A stretch of DNA of 64,000 nt. Origin: Takakia lepidozioides. Lineage: Eukaryota > Streptophyta > Takakiopsida > Takakiales > Takakiaceae. Position 1 is the first letter of the stretch; every line of letters starts with the position of its first letter. Where the stretch lies: NCBI GenBank assembly GCA_030704615.1, contig CM060733.1, forward strand, positions 10,416,001 to 10,480,000, given 5' to 3'. Positions 43,395-57,200 of the stretch are shown here, one piece after another. A model generated the notes under the pieces. The model worked only from the letters and a program-made list of their open reading frames with translations, was not told the origin of the DNA and made no database searches. A program made the position numbers and the translations under genes.

Positions 43395-46300
43395 TCAACA
43401 GTTGATGCCACACTGCTGCAAGTTTGGCCCATTGACCTTAGCTAAGAAAGGATCTATCCGAACCCATAAGAGGGAAAATATGGAGGCCAAAAGAATGGAC
43501 CACACAATCACAATTGTCGGCGTGCGGTTTTGTCGTCCCATCAATCCCTTGAGGAAGGGATACAAGTGGACTATCACCCAAAACGCAAAAAACAGCTTTC
43601 CAAACAGAGGACCCCATGATTGGTAGCCATTATTGACCGCATCAGAAATGCCAGCAACAACACCCACAAGGTTGACGATCAGCAATGTGGTTGGCGGGAT
43701 CAAAAGAGCTGTCCACTTGAATGCATAGAGCTCTCCGAAGTCCTCATCCTCTGAAGACTTTGATGTCACTGTGAAATTCGTATCGATACCCGCAAATACC
43801 TTCAGCAGACCTTGGAAAACAGCAAATAAGTGGGCAGAGACACCTCCTATCACCCAAAACTGCTCATTTCTCCACCATTCATCTATTCCAACTCCACTCC
43901 ACCGCATCTCCAAGATACCAGTCGCAAAAATGGAGATGAAAAGAGAGATGAACCATAGACTAGCGAAGTTACTGATCTGAAAAATTACAGGAGCCACGTC
44001 AGTGAAAAGTTAAGATCCATTCAAGGTAATGAGAACAAAAAAGTAGAAATGAAATGCAATGAAATGGTGCTTTATAACGTCCGCGGAAGCTCAAAGAAAG
44101 AAAGAAAGGACAAAATCTGGGATTGGGACTGGAAAATATTTGCAATAAGGTAACCAATGTACTAATGCATACCGTTGGAATGATGAATTTTCCTGTGAGC
44201 AAACACACAGCCGGAAGAGTACAATACGCAAGAAGGGGCAAGGATGTGAGTGGATAGATCGTGGTATTGATGTAAGCCAGTCTCTCCAGACATTTGAGAC
44301 GGCCACCGTACCCATACCAGAGAGGACAATGCCTGCTGAGACAAATTTCCACAGACCCGAGAGCCCACCGCAGGACTTGGTTCAGACGATCTGACAAATT
44401 AATGGGTGCAGAACCCTTGAAGGCAGGTCGAGGAGGCATGCAATAGATTGACCTCCAACCACGGCAATGCATCTTGAATCCCGTCAAAATATCCTCAGTA
44501 ACTGAACCGTATATCCATCCAATCTGCAAATATGATCAAGTATTAGGATGGAAGTGTCAAGGGTCATTAGTTAAGACGTAAAATACAATTTGAGACCCTC
44601 TCACCACTGGAGGTTGTGGATAAACCTTCTACCACTTCAGCACAGACCTAAGAGATGTTGACAGCAATGTGAACACCAGATTGAAGCTGAGGAACTTGGA
44701 ACACGTACCTCCTTTCCCCAGTCTGTCTTGTCCTCATAACCACAACTGATGACATGTATAGCTTCCTTCAGGAGAGAGCCTGGACTTGCGGAATGAGGAA
44801 CACCACCATTTTCAAGAAGGGTAGAAGACACAAACACTGGAGACTGACCAAATTTTTTTTCAAAGTTCTTCATGGACATCAACGATGACTTTTCCTCTTG
44901 AACCCCTGCAGAACACAGGCCCAAAATAAGAGATCATCAGGGAGCTGAACTAGTATTACTTACTACTGACATAGAGTCACAGCTCTGACTACTTGAGGAA
45001 GACCTGGCACACAGCACACCACTTTCACAAGATGGAAAAATGACACAGCATTGCCACCACCCAAAATTGCACAGAAAGCAGTCTTACCCTCCACTCCCTC
45101 CTCAATGTCCTCAAGGCTAAAGATGGGAATAGTAGAGTCAGTCCGTGTTGGTGCCTTTTTCTTTTTAGAGAACTTTGATGTCTTATCCTTTTTGCCCTTC
45201 TTGCGAGGACCACAGCACCACTGCGGCAAACAGCTTCCACAACCCTTGCCTTTTTTGTCCGCAAAGACTGGTTCATGCCCATATAAAGCTTGCCTATTGA
45301 ACACACATCCTGTACCGACATACACAGGACCTTGCAGTCCATCCAATCCTTTCAAGTTGATCTGCAGTACAGAGAGGAACATATAAGCATGGCTTCATGT
45401 AAGGGAAGTCATCAATTCAATTCTACAATTAATGAGTGAAACCAAAAGCCTGGGATCCCAAAAGATTCATTGCAATACTCACATCAAAGAACACCGTGTT
45501 GTGGTTGGCATAACGATCGTTGCGATCAATACCATCAAATCTCTGCGGAAACTGGACATAGCAAACTTTCTTTCCAACATTAGGATCCATCATAAAACAC
45601 ATTGCCTCCCGAATGGCCTTACTGTTGTTGATGTAGTGATCACAATCCAGATTGAGAAGATAAGGAGCATTTGTGAGAACTGCCGAAACTCGCACCTGCA
45701 GATTGACCATTTTCTGTCAGTTAGCTTGGAGTCAGCATGGGATTCAAGGCCTGATAAATGGAAACGCCAAATGTCAGCCAGAGAAGTATAGCTAAGGAAT
45801 TCAAGGCCATTTAACAGCCAAACTGATAATGACATGGACAGTTATACACACCAAAGCGTTCATGGCACCAGCTTTCTTGTGATGGTTGAAGCCTGGGCGT
45901 TTTTCTCGAGACACATAAACAAGGCGAGGGAGCTCATTTCCATCAGTATCATGACCACCACTGTGACCCAAAAACACCTGCAGCAGTTGAGGCATCAATC
46001 AAAATAATCAATCAGAGGTCCTGGTACCGAAAGCATATGGTAATCAGAGTCTTACCACAAATGAGTTTCTCTACAGCATGAGAGAAGAGAGAAGATTCTG
46101 ACAGAAGCCAGCATAAATAAGAGCATCTTCACCTGACAGCTAGCTACAGCATGTGTATTATCAGAGAATTACCTGTATCATTCCAGGATGGTCCCGTGTA
46201 TTGTTCCCAGGCCAGGGAGTTCCATCCTGCATCGTCCAGCCCTCTTCTGGAACCTTCTGGGCCTTTGCAACCAGGGCATTCACCCGGACCTTGAACTCCT

Positions 46301-49261
46301 CATACTCCCTCTGAACAATTCCAACTTAATACACATTAGAACTGCCGTCAAAGAACTTGACCCATATAAAAAAAAGGCAATGAACGTTAAAGAGCCGCCT
46401 ATAGCACGCATGACTGCTAGCTTGCAAATCCAACCTACCCAAGTGTATATGGATAGTAAGGCCCTGACCTTCATTGCCCGGCGCTCTTTGACAAAGGTGG
46501 GCTGCACCTTATCCTTAAGATAGTCAATTTTCTGAGCAAAATACATCTCAGGAGCCCGAGGCTCAATACTGAACTTCTTGCAGAAAGGCACCCATTTTCG
46601 TGCAAATTCAGATGTCTCAGATAGACACTCAAATGTTAACATAGCTGCTCCATCGTCAGAGACATAGCATGAAACCTTGTCCACAGGATAGTCAACAGCC
46701 AGAATAGATAGGACTGTGTTAGCTGTCACCATTGGAGGCTCCTTTGCGGGGTCGACAGTACTGACATAGATGTCAACGGGAGCCAGTTGAGATGGCTCCC
46801 CTTCCTTCTCATACCTGCAAGTTGATGGGATAACTGAGTAAGCTAAATGAGCAACATTCCTTCAGGACCAGGGCAGCAATCCAGTAATTTGACAACCAAA
46901 TTATCTTCCTGGCAGATACACCAGAGGAACCAGGGATTTGATCAGAGAATCACCTCAGAGAGAGTCTGTCCAGGTAAGTTTCCCGATTGATTGGCAGCCA
47001 CTTTGGAAACTGATCAAGAATCCAAGATACAGCAAACCAAATCTCACAAATGACCGATGTCAGCCACAAGCCATATGCATCTTGGACAGGGTTTTGAATT
47101 CGATATCGGAAAAAAAACCCCAAAACCACAAGACGGATAACAATCAGCATCCTGTATGGATTGATCTTGCTGGATGCAATTGGAACCTTCCTTGACATCG
47201 GCTGCCTTGCCTCATCCATTCTGCGAAACAGTAATTGAAGCCACCAGTTGAGAAAGATGTTGATGGAAGGAAACCAATCCTGTTGCTGATACTCACGTAT
47301 ATCTAATTGTTTATTCTGAAGTCGTCGGAGTCTATATTTACTGGGGATCAGAGGGGGGCATAGAGTTCATGCAGGAGAGTTCTCAAAAACAAAAGCACAC
47401 TTACATTGGCAAATCTGGGCCATTTGGCCCATCCTCAGGATCACCACCTTTTCCTCCAGTATGATGGCCTCCTTCAGTCATCATCATCTGCATCTTCTCT
47501 TGTCTCAACTTCCAGCTGTCAACTCTCTCCTTCCAGGCCACACTACCATATCCATATGCAGCCAAGTCTTTGGAAGGGTCCATTGATCGTGCTGGAAGGC
47601 AATTCCCAAGACACCATTTAGATAGAGAGACAACTGTGGAAAAAAATGATTAGACTTAGATGACCTAGATGACATTGGACACTTGGGCCAACGGCACACG
47701 CCACCCTATATTGCGTTAAGATGATCCACTAGACACTTGGGCCTGTACATGGGAGATGCACTTGGATACATGAATGGAAGATTGCATCAAGGAAATATTG
47801 TCTCCTTACACAGACATCTTCAATGCCTCCTCAAATGCCTACCAAAGCTAAAACCACAGCGTTTTTACTTTGCAATCAACCTGAGTGAAAGTACGGTATT
47901 ACCTGGGAGATTGGCATCTATGTAGGGGAGAGGGTGCACTCGTTTCCCACCACCGCCCATGGCTGGAGGAACAACAAGAGCATTGTGTTCTGGAGACCCA
48001 GCCTGAGAGTCCCCAGTAGCCTGCCGTGACAATTGATTCTTAGAAAACCTTCAATTCAACAACTTTCACTACTTCACCAGCACAGCAAACTATGTGCAGG
48101 CCTACCAAGGAAGATGAGAACTGCAGACAAGCCTCTCCAGGGCACCACAAATGGCTGTATCCATCACATAAGGTGCAGCCTTACCCCCATATAGCTCAGG
48201 AGCCCAAAGGTTAATGAGACCTACCGTCTGACCGTCAGTGAGGAGTGGAAACTGTGGCTGCATAGGGTGCATCATATGATCTGGCAGATCATGATCGTGT
48301 GGTGGTCCATAGCTCATGTGTCCATGAAGCATTTCATCTGTAACATGTTGCTTGTCTTGCTTGTCCACCTCATTCAAGTTAAATTCATTCTCCAAATCAT
48401 CTACCTCCTCCTCTTCCTCATCACCTTCAACCCGGGGGCTCCCTGTAGTGGAGACGATACAGAGCCAAAAGATATGAAGTCAATTCACCACGGAGAGAAC
48501 TGTTCTCATGGCGTCTCACCATGCAGAAGCCACACGTACCCTTTCCACATACAGAAATCTCCAGCAATCCCAACTATCCAAACCAGGGCACAGATGGCAG
48601 ACAACACACCTCTGTGACGCCGATATCTCGTCCTGCACTGCGGGCAAGACTGATTTCCATCTTTGCGCTCATATTCGTAGCATGGGCGACAGACGGGGAA
48701 TGCACATTCATTGCAGGCGACAAACAGCTCTCCTTCAGTTGTCACCCCAACGTCATCCCCACAAATTTGGCAAATATGGCCATTGACATGATTCAACGGC
48801 TTGGGCTGCAGGTCAAGAAAACAGAAGGGCACAAACAACCAGAACAAGACGTCAGACATTTTCGTCAATCCTGAGAGTCTCTCCTATGTTTCTAATACTC
48901 TCAATATGCTCTTCTCGATCCCAGAGCATATTTCAGTGACGAATCATGCTTGGGAAAAACTTCACGGCCCTGAGGTAAGAGATCTTGTAATGTCCTTACA
49001 TCCTTACCAGAAACACTAAATCAAAATTCCAGTCTAAAACGAACCCGCCCAAGAGATGCCGCCTGCTCTCTGGGAAAAGAAAGCCAGCTCTACCCTTCCC
49101 TCAGACTGCCTTGAGAAACAATGCAGCTGAGGTACACGTCGACTTCCACAAGCAACCGACTCAGGAGACGACGCGAAACTTACCCCATCCCCGTCCGGTC
49201 GTATGACGACGAGCTCGTTCCTATTGTGAGAACCAGCCACCAAACCTGCATTGGCCTCCAT
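43395..49261 (-). CDS. CesA: Cellulose synthase catalytic subunit (CesA), complete
   Basis: Plasma-membrane glucosyltransferase making beta-1,4-glucan from UDP-glucose in rosette complexes. Fourteen exons join in phase: 49184-49261, 48610-48805, 48225-48442, 47903-48020, 47405-47591, 46954-47220, 46469-46814, 46173-46310, 45852-45977, 45483-45695, 45088-45361, 44709-44905, 44173-44523, 43395-43976; this gives 1,096 aa, the usual CesA length. It starts [20 protein letters not shown]. The N-terminal RING-like zinc finger is CQICGDDVG…[20 protein letters not shown]…CPQC (about 37-85). Catalytic residues are all present: VSDDGAAML (about 405), [10 protein letters not shown] (about 575), SVTEDILTG (795-797 TED) and QVLRW (835-839). 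Membrane spans are visible near residue 300 and in the last two exons. The protein ends LQQCGINC. No defect was seen. Which CesA class, and primary or secondary wall, cannot be told here. Confidence 0.96.
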
Positions 49262-50340
49262 ACTCGGCGCCTGAGTGCTCCTTCAACGATCAAACTTCCA
49301 GTCGCCGAATAATATAACTTTCACCAGCCAGAGTTCTACACGACCCCTTCTATATCGTCAACCCCCATCCCTCGGCATTGCTCACCTTCAGCGCCAGAAC
49401 AGCACTTCAACCACGCAATTTCTCAACTTCCGTCCCTATGCTGACACCACTTCAAGAGCCACCCGCAAGATCCCTCCCTACCAAAGCTCCAGAAGCGCAA
49501 CTTTCTCTCCAACACCGATTATCTGTGCAATCACCAAGCGCCCGACAATGCCCTTCTGCAGTAAATGCTACGCTCTCCCTCTAACTACAGAGACAGAATG
49601 CCCCGCTTCCCCGGTCCAAGATCGAACCCACACTCGCTCAACGCCGCCCGCCTTCCCAAACCCCGCTTTCGCATCCGTCTCAGCTCTCGGCCTCACCCTT
49701 CATCACACCTTCCATGCTCCTCCCTCATCATCTCTCCAACACAACAGCCTTGTCGCAGCACAACACCATTAACTCACTCCTCTTCCCACGGTCGCATCCT
49801 CTGCAACTCGGGGCCACAGCGATCACTCTCTTCTGCCTCGCTCTCGAAAAAGATCGGCGATGGCGCGAGAGGCGAGTTCAGCACTCGGCCTGCTCAGCAA
49901 CGCTCTCTCTCTCTCGCTCGCTCTGTCGCTCTGACAGCAGCGTGCGAGACGATGGAGGGAGCGACACACAGAGGGCTTTGCCAGCCTGCTGCCCTGCCCG
50001 CGCCCTGCCCGCCCGCGCTTTTCCTCGTCCGCCCCCGCGCTCTTGCCCGCTGACGCCTCTGCACTCTGTCCCCCACTAAATGCGCCCGCTTTATACTCCA
50101 CGGCTCCGGCGGAGGGCCCCCTCCCGGGCCGCGCCTGCCCCGGCCCAGCGCGGGAGCTGCCCGGCGCCGGGTCGCAATCAGCGCTGCCCGCGGCGGCCAA
50201 CTGGTTGGGCTCCGTTAAAGGACGTGACGGCACGTCAGTCGCGTTGCCGGATCGAGCCCCGTTTGAATCCCCCGTCGACGTGGCCCAACGGATCCTCCCT
50301 TCTACGCTACCGCCTAACCGCTCCTGCCTACGTCTAGCCC
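49262..50340 (-). promoter_or_regulatory. CesA 5' UTR and GC-rich upstream region
   Basis: Directly upstream of the CesA ATG. From about 49900 to 50340 it is very GC- and CpG-rich, unlike its AT-rich surroundings, with a CTCTCTCTCTCTCGCTCGCT tract near 49903-49922 (GA-rich on the CesA strand, as in plant GAGA promoters). The long open frames here come from base composition. No TATA box was assigned. Confidence 0.45.
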
Positions 50341-50807
50341 CGCACGTGCCTTCCGCTGCTTCTGGTTGTGAGGCCCCTGCTGGATGTCATCCCACATTCG
50401 TCCGTCCTCAGCAGAATCTAGGAACTGTGAGTGAAAACTGGTTAGTCACCACCCTAGATTCCTACCTTGCTTTCTTTCTTGCTAATTATATACTTTGTCA
50501 TTATCCATCCCTTGTTACTGAATCTCGTTAGATGCTAACTAACGTACTAAACTAGGTGTGCTGGAGTGGGTTAGGATAATGTAGAACGTAATTACTGGAA
50601 ATCCTTCCGTGCTGCTGTAGCAAATGAGGGTGCCAGGCTGGCAGATGGGCAGCAGGGCAGCCAGGGACAATAATTGGATGTTAGGGTACCCTGCATTGAT
50701 CAGCGTCCTAAATGCTCCCATTCTCTCCAGTTATGGCACCACTTACAGCACTATTACTTTTATTTATTACTTGCTGGCTCATTGTCACAGGTGTCCAGGT
50801 TGAATAG
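50341..50807. other. No gene seen
   Basis: Only short frames; nothing recognisable. Confidence 0.5.
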
Positions 50808-51050
50808 GCTTTCAACAATTTTATTTTATTTTATTTTTGCTTAAATGGGAAACACTTGGGACTCGCGACAGCTCACAAATCAGGCCCATTAATTATAGTG
50901 AGAAGAGAAAATAAACTCTTTCACAGTAGCATGGGACACCGCTCAAGGGAAGGGGGGAGAAGAACATACCACACCGGCAAGGTAGCAGGATTTGAGCCCA
51001 GAATCATCTGGGTGGCACTCATTGCACTATCTGAGATACTGACTGTTGGG
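50808..51050 (-). repeat. tRNA-derived SINE, copy 1
   Basis: Read on the minus strand it has TAGTGCAATGAGTG, then GGGCTCAAATCCTGCTACCT (a tRNA B-box-like core), then TTTGTGAGCTGTCGCGAGTC and an A-rich tail of repeated AAAAT at 50808-50845. The same blocks occur in the same order at 54.07-54.28 kb in the opposite orientation. A B box plus an AT-rich simple tail is the usual plan of tRNA-derived SINEs. No flanking duplication was identified. Confidence 0.6.
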
Positions 51051-54000
51051 AATAGTTTCTAGAATCGAATATGATATTCCTCACAGCTTTTATTTATTAT
51101 TTATGTATTTATTTTTGTTAGTAAGGGGAGGAAGCTATTTTGAGAACAATGAATGAACGCTTTAGTTCAAAAAATAAAATAAAATAAAACTAAACAAAAT
51201 AATGAAATAATAAAATAAAAGAATTCTGAGGTTACCGGACGGAATCGGACGCGTCTATGTGGGTACCTATTTAAGGATGGACAATTTGTTAATTGAAGTC
51301 ACACGAAGAAAATATGCTGTCCGATGGTTATGTCCGCCACTAGGCGGGCAGCGGATAAACAAGTGGTCATCCATTTTGGATGGGGTGTGTGGATGAATGA
51401 GAATCCAAGGCAGCGCTTTCACCGACACACGTGTGTTGCGAGGCGGGGCATTATTGGGTTTCTGCCCGGCCCGTCATTACGCTGTGCCGACATGATAGCA
51501 AACCGTGGATGAAAATGGGAAGGACGAATGACATCCCGCGGAAGCGCCGCCATCCGGCAAGTTCCGTAACTCTTATCCACCCTCTTGGGTCAGTTACACT
51601 CGCGGTGACGGAGGGCAGTACACGGGACAAGACAGCCTAACCACGTTAGCAACCGGAATTTGTCCCGACGGCAGTGCACAACGGCATGGATGCAAAATGG
51701 TAACGGGGATGAAATATTCGTGGCAGATGAGAAATGGCGGGGCCGGGCGCCGAGCTGGCGGCGATTATTGCAGCAGCGGTACACCTACAGTACGTATACG
51801 AGGTAGGTACCTTGCACACTGCGTAGGTAGGTATGTACCTATTGTAGGGTTGTGGGGGGGGGGGGGATACGTGCGCGGGGCCCAGAGGGATGAATAATGT
51901 CGGGTATATTAGGGTGGACGGACCCACCCCCGTTCACACTAGCGGCCAAAGGGCAGCCATCAGTGTGGGTCCTCTTTACCCTACTCACAAGTGTGGAGTA
52001 TGATTGTGTAAATGATTCTGCTTTACGAGGCCGAATTATTCATTCTCGTAGCGAAGAAAAAGAGAGAGAGAGAGATCGTGAAAATATTCGTGGAATGAGA
52101 ACTTCGAATTTGGAGGTGCTGCCACAAGAATCGGATTCTACAACTCTGCCGACGAGGTGGAATCACCAGACCGGCGGGAAGCTAGTATTCAACTCGATCT
52201 GTAGAAGCATTTGGCATGGAGATTCACAGAATGAGTCCAAATCAGTTGCCAGTTTTTGTTATTGTGATGCGAATTGAAGGACTATTCCTTTATTCCTGTT
52301 ATTGAACCCATGAGGCTACAACTGAGCCATGTACTAGTATTAGTACAAGCTCATTTAAAGCTTATCTCCTTCCTTTCGGGCCCTTCTCTTTCCTACTTTT
52401 TTATTCTCTCAATAGTGTAGAGGTCCCTGTGTTGGGGGAATAAAAAAAAAAACAAAAAAGAAAGTATGGAGGTAAGTTCATGGTACATACATGGAGAAAT
52501 TGCAGCATACGACTGCCTAATGCTTCAGTAAGAAGTGGTGCCAAGTTGTAAAGTGTTGGAAGAGTGGAAAGTGCATGTGGGGCCCTCTCTTGTACAGATG
52601 TCCTTCGAAATCTCACTCTCAAGTTTGCACTGCTGCATGCCTTTTGGAGTGTTGCGTGTGATGAGAATATAGCAGGTCATTGATGAGCGAGTCTTCTATG
52701 AATTCCAACTGTGGGTGTGTGATATCAATCTGCAATTATCATGTTTTGCACTGTGAGGCCTGACCCACTCTTATTTTCCATCACATGAGAGTGAGTAGGT
52801 ACTAGCCCATTCGACATCACACTTCTCTGCCCTTTCTCAGTGGGCAACGTAGGATATTTGAGAAGAACCTGCACAGAGGTATTTTTTAATTTGAAAGGGA
52901 TCCGCAAATTTTCTCAGAGGAAATTCTACTCGATCCGTTCCAAAACTCATCTTTCTCAACAGTATGAACCAATGATTCTACAAAAACTTTGACGTGTTCA
53001 ATTCCAAAGCTCAGTCAGCAACTACAGTACTTTGTTTAGACAATAAGTGCATGGAGTACATGCAGCCCCCTGCCTTTCCGGGAGGAGGACTACACATCCT
53101 TTATAACTAAGTAAGTCGAGTCCAAGGCATGCAGGGCCAACAAGTGACTTCATAATTTAGTGTGACAGGCAGTACCAACAGGATTTATAACAAGTTAACT
53201 AATCTAAGCTAAGAGACCTCCTGAAGGAGCTCATTACGATTGACGGCCGCTAGGCCTACTTCCATGCCGCAGATCAGGAAGAAATGACCAAGCAGGTACC
53301 CACTTGCACTTACTCTGTGATTTCCCTTTCACAAGTGCATCATGGGAGAAACCTGTTACTTGCAAATAACGAGCACTTCATGCGGGCAATTTAAAAAGTG
53401 ACAGCCACCATGCCATCCGGAGTCTGAAATACTTCCATACAAATTCCCAACCTTGAAGCAATTCTTTTTCTTGTCACATGTTATAAATGGAATGTCTTCA
53501 CAACTTAATTCCAATATCTTCCTTCAACAATATCTCTCTCCTCATCTGAAAACCCGAAATTGCAAGACTATTTCTTTCAACCCTGAGTAAGGGCACCAAT
53601 CCATGATAAGATTTCGAAAAATGAGTAATATTGAGACACCAGTCAGGTCTTCAACAAGTAATTCCATTGAATCTCTGCTAAGGAAACTGGAGCGAGTTGT
53701 CCTCGCAACAACTCCCTCATTCCGGACATGGATTCTATTACTTTACTAGCGAAATGCCTCCACAGATGACCAAGTCTGCAGATCTCATGCACAGCTATTT
53801 TGTATGAGTTGTTGCGGGTCAAACTCACTGATTTGAAGCGCAGCCCTACATGGCCCAAATGATTGTTTGAAAAATTGTTCCCTCCCTCTGTTTGGGTCCA
53901 CTGCATTATTGGGCCTTGTGAACAACACCCCAAATCTCTCACCTCAGTTCCATTTCTGCTCTTGTTTGGAAACAATTCCAATAACTTCCATCTGAGAACA

Positions 54001-54059
54001 CTGTTCTTGAAGAACATTTTGCAAATACAGAGAATAAAGTTCTCATTAATAAATAAAAA
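51051..54059. other. Gene-poor intergenic stretch
   Basis: It contains an A-rich stretch of AAATAAAAT words at 51165-51220, which could be the tail of another SINE, and a run of 13 G at 51854-51866. No supported coding region. Confidence 0.45.
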
Positions 54060-54290
54060 ATACCGGTTAGTGCAATTTGTGTCACCCCGGTGGGCTCAAA
54101 TCCTGCTACCTTGTCCTGTGTGTTATTGTTTGGTGGTCTCTCCTGTATGCTTCATGGCTCATATGAATGGGGCTTTATTTATTTTTGTCTACTCTGTAAA
54201 AGGACCTGAATTGTGAGCCAGTGTGGCTCCGTCAGTGTATCTCACAGGTTATATCTAATTCAAATAAAAACAAATAAAATGGGAACAAAT
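54060..54290 (+). repeat. tRNA-derived SINE, copy 2
   Basis: It starts near TACCGGTTAGTGCAATTTGT, with TGGGCTCAAATCCTGCTACC at 54091-54110 (B-box-like), GACCTGAATTGTGAGCCAGT, and an A-rich tail (CAAATAAAAACAAATAAAAT) ending about 54280. It is the inverted sister of the copy at 50.8-51.05 kb, with diverged middle sequence. Confidence 0.6.
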
Positions 54291-57200
54291 TAGGTAAGGA
54301 AGATTTGACTACTTCCCAAGTCTTCTCGCAGTTGAATATATTGAAAGAGAGTTTCTGGGCCCGCTCATGAACAATTGGTGTCTGTTGCATGGAACCCACC
54401 AGCATCAATGATCAACTCGACAACTCAAAGAGCCTCTCAATGGTGACTAAGTTCCGACCTGGAGTGCGATGTTTCAGCAAACCAGTTGTAAGTAGTCCTC
54501 CAGTTATTTGCGTGTCTTGCGTGCGAGATCACACTGTCTTTCAGACTGGAGTTGTTACTGAAATGCAGGGTTGGATTCCAGAGGGTGCCATGGTGTTTGA
54601 AGTGGCTAGTTGTATGATCTGGTGGTTACAGGGATACTTTGCGGTCTTCCAGCATGAATCGGTGTCCAATTTTCAAACATATGAATTCTTGGGTCGCTTC
54701 CAAACTTAGTGTGCAAGCTTAAGAGCAAAGTTCGAGAACTGTGGCTGACCCAGATGGAAGAAACTGCAAATGATCGTATCACCTCTTTGTTCGTCACACA
54801 CGGATTGTCTGATGTTTCTTGCCAACGAAATCTTACAATTGATGCACACATGTAATCTGGGTTGCCCCAGTTGTGGGGGGCAGGAGACCGGCATCTAGAA
54901 GATCTGCTTCATATTTTGCACTGCACGTAATAGGAAGTGGGAAGCTACAAAATCTTTCTTTGTATTTTAAGATCTATTGCTTCGATTTGCTTGCAGGGCT
55001 CTACACAGGTTGCAATTCTCAAAATGCTTAGATTTGGCAGCCTTCAGTGGCAGTGGCAGCTACAGGTCAAGTCGCCCTTTCGCGGCATTCACAGTGGAAA
55101 AAGACGACTGTATCTGCATAGCTGCAACGCGCTATACATTCTGAGTACATCATATATATCCAAGGGACGGCTGTAGGTGGAGCGACGAGGGAGCGACGAG
55201 GCTCTCCCCTGTTCTCTGGAGCGCAGGCCTTCGCAACTCGGAGCCAGAGTCAGAACTTTGCGTTGCTGTATTACCCTCACCTGGAACTAGTACCCTTACC
55301 CTGCGCACAAAAGGATCTGTTCGGGCGGTTTTGATGCAGCCCTGAGCTGACTGCTAGCAATTTTGGAATGGACCACGCCCTGAGCTTGGGAATGCAGGCC
55401 AGCATAGGGTTCCAATGAGGTCATTGTGTACCCCATGTGAAGTCTATGTGAAGTATCTACAGGTACTACGTAATATTAGGTTGAATCTGGGTTGAACATC
55501 TGAAGATAAATGAGAAAAGTTTACACTTTGGCCACGAAACATAGAGCTTTTCAAATATTTTCAAGGAGTTCTCATGGGCAATCTGTCGAAGTCTCATTGC
55601 CGTAAGTTATGAACTTCGCACATAGATCTTCCAAACACCCAATCATTCACAGGTTGTATAATTGAGCTCTAACTCGAACCTCTAGATAGTACTTAATATA
55701 TTGAGCAGTACAAGAACTACGAAAAAATATTGCCCAATCCGAGTTGCTGGCCAACGGTTAGGAGAGTTTATCAGACCATTTTCTTTGGGCTCAAGTGACC
55801 ATGGGAAATTTGTGTGTGGAGGATGCAAGGGAAGGCCGTCTGGGGATACATCTTACTGAAGCACTAACGTGTGTACGGTACGTGTAGAAACAGGCTTCTA
55901 TATATATATACGGAAAGACAACAGCGTGGGCCTTTCCTCCAGTAGTAATTCGCAGGAGACCCAGCTGTTTTTTGATTTTGATCTCACGACAAAATTGAGA
56001 GGACGAATGTACAGTGGTAGAGTTCGAAAATGACCTCTAAAATCAGTTTGCACTCTGCGGTGACCCAATTCAACGCGCCAATTGAGGGCACAGTTAATAT
56101 GTGCTGCATTTCATTCACATACTCTATCTTGTGCCACACTGGTTGGGATTTAACCTTGCGGGAATCACAAGGAGCTTTAGTGCAGCTTCATACTCCTTTC
56201 CAACCCAATCCTCTGCATCCATTCACCCTCTAATTCCTTGTTAATTTGAGACCACGTACCATGTAGCAAGAAGAACGAAATTATTTGTCATTACTCATGT
56301 GCATCTAGGGACAAACCTGAGATCTCTGCAAGGCTCTCAGCAGTTTCGCTCAACTTGCTCATGGAATGCGGAGACTCAAGATTCCGTCCTAGATGAGTCT
56401 GACATATTCTTCACTAATGTTCATGACCAACTGGTATACCTGCCATCCAAACACAAACAAGGAGAAATAATAATACATTTTCCACGAGGACTTCGGAGAG
56501 CATAAATCGGAATCCGCGAGTATATATTATCGACACAGCAAAACCGCTTCATGGGAGAGAGTTATTAGGAGTGAGACTATAACATTCGTCGAGTTTGAAC
56601 TTGTGAGAGGACAGGTTTATATGGAACATGAAGAGAACTGGTTCTATATAACAATATGCGAACGCCAGGGAAATCGGAGCAGTGCACGTGAAGATGTGCG
56701 AGGTGGCTAGCTGCAAAGGATTGAAGTGAGAAAGCCATACTTCAACTGTGAAGGAGAATTTTCTGGTCCTCACATGAATTGTGACTAGTTTATGATCTGA
56801 TGTAGAGGAGGACAGAGACACGCTCGTGGGAAAAGCTTGATGACGTTGATTGATAGAATGAGTTCAGAAAGGTTGCACGGTGTGGCGGATGGGCGGACTG
56901 GACATGTCTTCCAGTACTGTGCATAGTGAAAGTTCATGCTCAGTTCATGAAGAAGAGTCTGTACAGAGGTTGATGGAGTGTACAGGCTGTGTGAAGCGAG
57001 ATTCAGAACCTAAGAGGATATATATGTACATAGGTATCATAGGATATTGAACGCTGTTTGTGAATTTGAATATGTATGTAAGAAAGCACATGACCAGATT
57101 AATTTGTTTTGCGATCCCAGTTGACGTCCTGTACGGCAGTCTATTCAGAAACCAGACCTGTATGAGTGGTTGGTACGTTGGAGCTGGAACGTCAACAGCA

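Noticed and set aside
49275-50531. Long Pro/Arg/Ala-rich open frames upstream of CesA
   Set aside because: High GC content keeps all frames open; the composition is not protein-like and no homology or splice structure is seen.
54389-54709. 106-codon plus-strand frame in the gene-poor region
   Set aside because: No domain, no splice or promoter support; consistent with chance.
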